Of a DNA stretch of 64,000 nucleotides, positions 60,906-64,000 are shown piece after piece (within the stretch, counting starts at the first letter, position 1; every line of letters begins with the position of its first letter). This DNA comes from Gammaproteobacteria bacterium. GTDB taxonomy: Bacteria > Pseudomonadota > Gammaproteobacteria > Pseudomonadales > Azotimanducaceae. The stretch is taken from positions 103,168-167,167 of the forward strand of contig JAPPGA010000035.1 of the NCBI GenBank assembly GCA_028821515.1, given 5' to 3'. Below the pieces are notes generated by a model. The model did not search any database. It saw only the letters and a program-made list of their open reading frames with translations, and was not told where the DNA came from. A program made the translations under genes and the position numbers.

Positions 60906-61925
60906 TCAGGTACGAATACCCGCCGACATCGTATCCAGGTTCCTGATAATGCCCAGGACGAGGGCGAAGGAATCTTTCGGTGTCCTGCCGCTCGGCTCGG
61001 GGCGTTCGGCGCGCTGCTCGTTCACACCGAGATGGAACTTTATTCGTGCCATTTCGGCGAGGAGCATGTTGGTCGAGTCGTAAACCTCTGACGGTGTGAC
61101 GCGCACCAGGGTCAGACTTGGTACGCCGGAAGCATCCATGCCCAGCCTGGTCTGCAGGTTGATGACCTTGTATGTCGCCCGCAAGACCTGCTGGGCCACT
61201 TCCTTCGGGTTTTTCTCCTCGTTCACCTCGGGCAAGTCGAGGTCCATGGGAACGTCGAGTTCATTTGCGATGAGTTCCAACTCATCGAGAATCGAGAGGC
61301 AGTTGCCGTACACGTCATTGGGCGTCAGCGGCCGGCCCCCGAGTCCGTCGAGCAGGAACGAAGCGTCCGCCAGGCTCTTGTAGGCGTAGGAGGGCGACAC
61401 GCCCCCTGCGACGGTGGCGGGCTCGATTTCGCGCTCGATGATCATCTGGCTCTTGATCTTGCGGATCTCATCGATGATGTAATTGATGTTGGCAAGCACA
61501 TCGCCCGAGTCGACTTCCTTGAACGGTATCTGGCGACTCTCGGCCTCCGCCACGCCGAATCGGCGCTGGGCCCTCACGACCTTGGACAGAACCTCGAGCG
61601 TCTTGGCGTAGACATGCACCGGCGTGCGGTCTTCCTGCAGTTCGGCTTCCGCCGGGTAGTCGAACACACCCAGTTCGTCCCGCAATATGGAGATCTCCGC
61701 CGTCAGGTCCTGGGCTGCCTGGGCAACGTCGTTGTCCGTCGCCCCTTCGTATCTCGTCTCATCCGCTGAGTCCGTCGAGCTGTCGAACCATTCGAAGAGC
61801 CAGTCGAAGAACCCGCCTTCCTCCTCCTCGGCGAAGGCTGGTTTACCCCAAAAAGCCGAAATCATAAGAACCGAGCACATCACCGCTGCAATTCGGATGC
61901 GTGCTTTAGATGGACGGTGCCTCAT
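60906..61925 (-). CDS. Exported helical repeat protein, paralogue 1
   Basis: The 339-residue protein has a signal peptide (cleavage near AFA-EEE). The rest is helical and internally repetitive: unit A, such as GDVLANINYIIDEIRKIKSQ, TPNDVYGNCLSILDELELIA and TPSEVYDSTNMLLAEMARIK, alternates with unit B, such as VHVYAKTLEVLSKVVRAQRR and KEVAQQVLRATYKVINLQTR. Each A unit is about 25 residues. Part of it matches paralogue 2 closely (LRATYK to TPSEVYD). It has no recognised domain. ATG 61925 has GGAGGA upstream and is preferred to GTG 61940. Confidence 0.75.
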   Translation of the reverse strand: MRHRPSKARIRIAAVMCSVLMISAFWGKPAFAEEEEGGFFDWLFEWFDSSTDSADETRYEGATDNDVAQAAQDLTAEISILRDELGVFDYPAEAELQEDRTPVHVYAKTLEVLSKVVRAQRRFGVAEAESRQIPFKEVDSGDVLANINYIIDEIRKIKSQMIIEREIEPATVAGGVSPSYAYKSLADASFLLDGLGGRPLTPNDVYGNCLSILDELELIANELDVPMDLDLPEVNEEKNPKEVAQQVLRATYKVINLQTRLGMDASGVPSLTLVRVTPSEVYDSTNMLLAEMARIKFHLGVNEQRAERPEPSGRTPKDSFALVLGIIRNLDTMSAGIRT

Positions 61926-62015
61926 TTCCAATTCCTCCACATTATCCGTCCAGAATCCCCTGTCGATGGCTGTGCCTCGGCGTGGGTTCGTGGATGTCCC
62001 AAAAAGCAGCGAACG

Positions 62016-62585
62016 CTACTCCCCCAAGAAAACGCGGATGACGACGCCACCCATCACGTCGCCCAGCTTGAAGTCGGTCTTCGGCGACTTGGGGTGACCG
62101 TTGTGGCATGAAACGCATGCCTGCACGCTCGCGACATCCGCATAAACCGCGACGAGCGCTCGACGACCGCTGAGATCTCTCTCCTCGGTATAGAAACGTT
62201 CCTCGGGGTTGTCCTTGACGAATTGCAGGCCTTCTTCCTCCGCAGGTGTGAGAGGTCCGCTCGCGAAGTTGATCGGCTCGAGCGACCGCAGGGAGAGCCA
62301 GAAGGCGTCAGTGTTGTTCAGCAGTTCATCCGCGCCCAGGCGAAACATCTGCGCCGGCAACGGCAAACCCTTCTCGGCCTTGTAGTGCTCCGAAGCGGTA
62401 AGCACGGACTCCTCGAGGGTGAGCCGTTGCACGACATCCCGCGTATAGGTCTTGCGATTCGCGAAGGCCAGTTCGTAGAGCATGTCCGCCACCTGCCGGA
62501 CCGGGACCTCGGCATCGCCGCTGGTCTGGGCGGTGGCGGAAGCCGCGACACCGAGAGTCAGGATCGTGATGAGTACGCGTCGCAT
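62016..62585 (-). CDS. c-type haem-binding DUF3365 (Tll0287-like) protein
   Basis: The 189-residue exported protein has a signal peptide (about 1-20), a helical domain with YTRDVVQRLTLEESVLTASE, and one c-type haem-binding motif CVSCHNGH (Cys157, Cys160, His161) near the C-terminus, followed by KLGDVMGGVVIRVFL. DUF3365/Tll0287-like domains bind haem with a Cys ligand and sense redox or gas in signalling proteins; here it stands alone. ATG 62585 has GGAGGA upstream. It lies between the two paralogues, in the same direction. Confidence 0.85.
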   Translation of the reverse strand: MRRVLITILTLGVAASATAQTSGDAEVPVRQVADMLYELAFANRKTYTRDVVQRLTLEESVLTASEHYKAEKGLPLPAQMFRLGADELLNNTDAFWLSLRSLEPINFASGPLTPAEEEGLQFVKDNPEERFYTEERDLSGRRALVAVYADVASVQACVSCHNGHPKSPKTDFKLGDVMGGVVIRVFLGE

Positions 62586-62803
62586 TAGGTTCCTCCGGAG
62601 TAGATTCTGGACACATATGAGCACTTGACGCCGGCCTCGGGGATGGGGCCGGCAGACGACGAGCCAACGATTCGGATGCGCCGCCGTGGTGACGTTTCTG
62701 TTGTATTTGGGGAACTCATGTTCATCGGAAATCGCCGCGCCAGGACGGCCCGGCGAAATCCGGCCGCCCGGTCGAAAGCAAGCGTCTTACATCACGCCGA
62801 CCA

Positions 62804-63802
62804 TCACGCCGACGCGGCCTCGATCATGAGATCCAGGTTCTCGATAATCAGCATGATCTGGGCGAACACATCTTCCGGCCGCTTGTTTCTCTGGTCGGGG
62901 CGTGGTTCGCGTGGGAGGTTGATTTCGAGGTGCACCTTGATGCGGTTCATTTCGGCCAACAGCAGGTTGGTCGCGTCGTAGACTTCAGAAGGCGTGACAC
63001 GCACCAGCGTCAACGACGGTACGGCGGATGCGTCCATGCCCAGTCTCGACTGCAGGTTGACAACCTTGTACGTGGCCCTCAGCACCTGCTGGGCGAGGTC
63101 CCTCGATCTCTTGACCCCCTCAACGGCAGGTGGATCGAGCGCCAGCGGCACCCTGAGCTTGGCGGCGATGAGCTCTATCTCGTCAAGGATCGCCAACGTA
63201 TTGCTGTAGACATCGGTGGGCGTCAACGGTCGGCCGCGCAACCCATCGAGCATAAATGAAGCATCCGCCAGGTTCTTGTAGACCATCGACAGAGTCTTGC
63301 CTCCTTCAAGCCGGGCAGGCACGATCTCGGTCCCGATGATCATTTGCGCCTTGATCCGGCGCGTTTCGTCGATCAGTCCATTCACGCTTTGAAGCACGTC
63401 GGCGGGTGTAATCTCCTTGACGGGAATCTGACCCATCTCGGCAGGCGCCACGCCGTACCGGTTCTGCACGCCCGATAACTTGACCTGCACTTCCAGCGTC
63501 TTGGCATAGGCATGTACCGACGCGCGGTCTGTCTGAACCTCGGCTTCCATGGGGTAGTCTTGGGCGCCAAGTTCTTCTCTCAGTATCCGAATTTCAGCGA
63601 TCAGGTCCCTGGTCGCCTGGAACACGTGACTCGGCGTCACGTTGTTCTGAACTTCCTGGGCGAACGCGTCGGAGCCATCCAGCATCGAGTCGAGCCAGCC
63701 GCGCTCCTCTGCGGCACCAGCCACGCTTGCAGTCGCAATCACGTAGAGCAGACAGAGGACCGGTACACGGGCGCTACATCGAATAAGGAACGCTCCTGTC
63801 AT
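62804..63802 (-). CDS. Exported helical repeat protein, paralogue 2
   Basis: The 332-residue protein has a signal peptide (about 1-30, cleavage near AGA-AEE) and the same layout as the protein at 60906. A-type units start near residues 56 (TPSHVFQATRDLIAEIRILR), 132 (TPADVLQSVNGLIDETRRIK), 194 (TPTDVYSNTLAILDEIELIA), 270 (TPSEVYDATNLLLAEMNRIK) and 308. B-type units in between include HAYAKTLEVQVKLSGVQNRY and DLAQQVLRATYKVVNLQSRL. The region around LGMDASAVPSLTLVRVTPSE is almost identical in both paralogues. ATG 63802 is preferred to the longer frame start at 63847. No family is recognised. Confidence 0.75.
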   Translation of the reverse strand: MTGAFLIRCSARVPVLCLLYVIATASVAGAAEERGWLDSMLDGSDAFAQEVQNNVTPSHVFQATRDLIAEIRILREELGAQDYPMEAEVQTDRASVHAYAKTLEVQVKLSGVQNRYGVAPAEMGQIPVKEITPADVLQSVNGLIDETRRIKAQMIIGTEIVPARLEGGKTLSMVYKNLADASFMLDGLRGRPLTPTDVYSNTLAILDEIELIAAKLRVPLALDPPAVEGVKRSRDLAQQVLRATYKVVNLQSRLGMDASAVPSLTLVRVTPSEVYDATNLLLAEMNRIKVHLEINLPREPRPDQRNKRPEDVFAQIMLIIENLDLMIEAASA

Positions 63803-64000
63803 CTCATTCAAACCTTGATTCTTGCTGGTCCGCGCATTCCGGATCACCGGCGATTCGGCGAATATGTGGCCCCCAGGAGGGGGTGCGGCACGGAACCCGC
63901 GTAAGATAGGCGATGCTGTGCATCAGCGCAAGGATGAGACTTGTCCCGGGTGCATGTCAGATTTGTTGAGGATGTAGTGAGATGGCGGTGTCCGTCGCTT

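Noticed and set aside
63982..64000. Possible start of a plus-strand gene at the window end
   Set aside because: An ATG with GAGG upstream is visible, but only six codons remain, so nothing can be supported.
1..64000. CRISPR arrays, tRNA and rRNA genes
   Set aside because: No regularly spaced direct repeats and no tRNA- or rRNA-like stretches were seen on reading both strands.

Overview
This is a GC-rich chromosomal segment that reads like a free-living, probably marine, Gammaproteobacterium. The indications are an RND/MMPL plus LolA-like pair, a hopanoid-type presqualene diphosphate synthase, NodT-type outer-membrane factors, a fragment of a TonB-dependent receptor, an AGCS symporter, a laminarin-type glucan operon and many lipoprotein signal sequences. 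That placement is an inference: the window holds no rRNA or other phylogenetic marker. No tRNA, rRNA, CRISPR array or phage module was seen.

Layout. 1-900: end of a membrane protein and a TonB-receptor remnant. 1.0-5.4 kb: an MpaB/Lcp-type oxygenase, an RND transporter and its LolA-like partner. 5.4-9.0 kb (minus strand): acyl-CoA dehydrogenase, NodT lipoprotein and hpnD, tightly coupled. 9.0-11.6 kb: a MaoC hydratase and a CoA-ester lyase, split by a ribbon-helix-helix/nucleotidyltransferase module. 11.56-13.12 kb: a complete IS1182-type insertion sequence whose CTAG target duplication contains the stop codon of the lyase gene. 13-19.9 kb: TauD dioxygenase, a secreted protein with a probable frameshift, a crotonase, a DUF2087 protein, a DAO-family oxidase with a CmcJ-like oxygenase, and YihY. 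20-26.9 kb: AGCS and TSUP transporters, two tandem paralogous lipoproteins, an APH-like kinase, an ankyrin protein, an SRPBCC protein and a second nucleotidyltransferase module with a clear operator. 27-33.7 kb: an FG-GAP protein, small VOC/DUF1428 proteins, an NDUFA9-like reductase and an ABC exporter. 33.7-44.9 kb: an LLM oxidoreductase, a serine hydrolase, the beta-glucan operon (GH16; lacI, small ORF, GPH transporter, GH3) and a galactonate-dehydratase-like enolase.

45-64 kb: an orphan YejA-like binding protein, a Phd/PIN toxin-antitoxin pair with a 17-bp palindromic operator, an aldo/keto reductase, a VOC protein, a GntR(YtrA)-ABC exporter operon with its operator, a secreted acidic-tailed protein, a GH109-like oxidoreductase with a D-aminoacylase, a lipoprotein subtilase preceded by a separate overlapping gene that looks like its detached pro-domain, an outer-membrane barrel, and two paralogous, internally repetitive helical exported proteins that flank a c-type haem DUF3365 protein.

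How they work together. The glucan genes form a coherent unit: GH16 cuts the polymer outside the cell, the GPH carrier imports oligosaccharides, GH3 releases glucose in the cytoplasm and LacI senses the sugar. The two ABC systems are exporters with unusual large permeases. The most novel-looking parts are the paralogue/haem cassette at 60.9-63.8 kb, the split pro-domain/protease pair at 56.2-59.3 kb, and the 58-codon ORF locked between lacI and the transporter by 4-bp overlaps on both sides.
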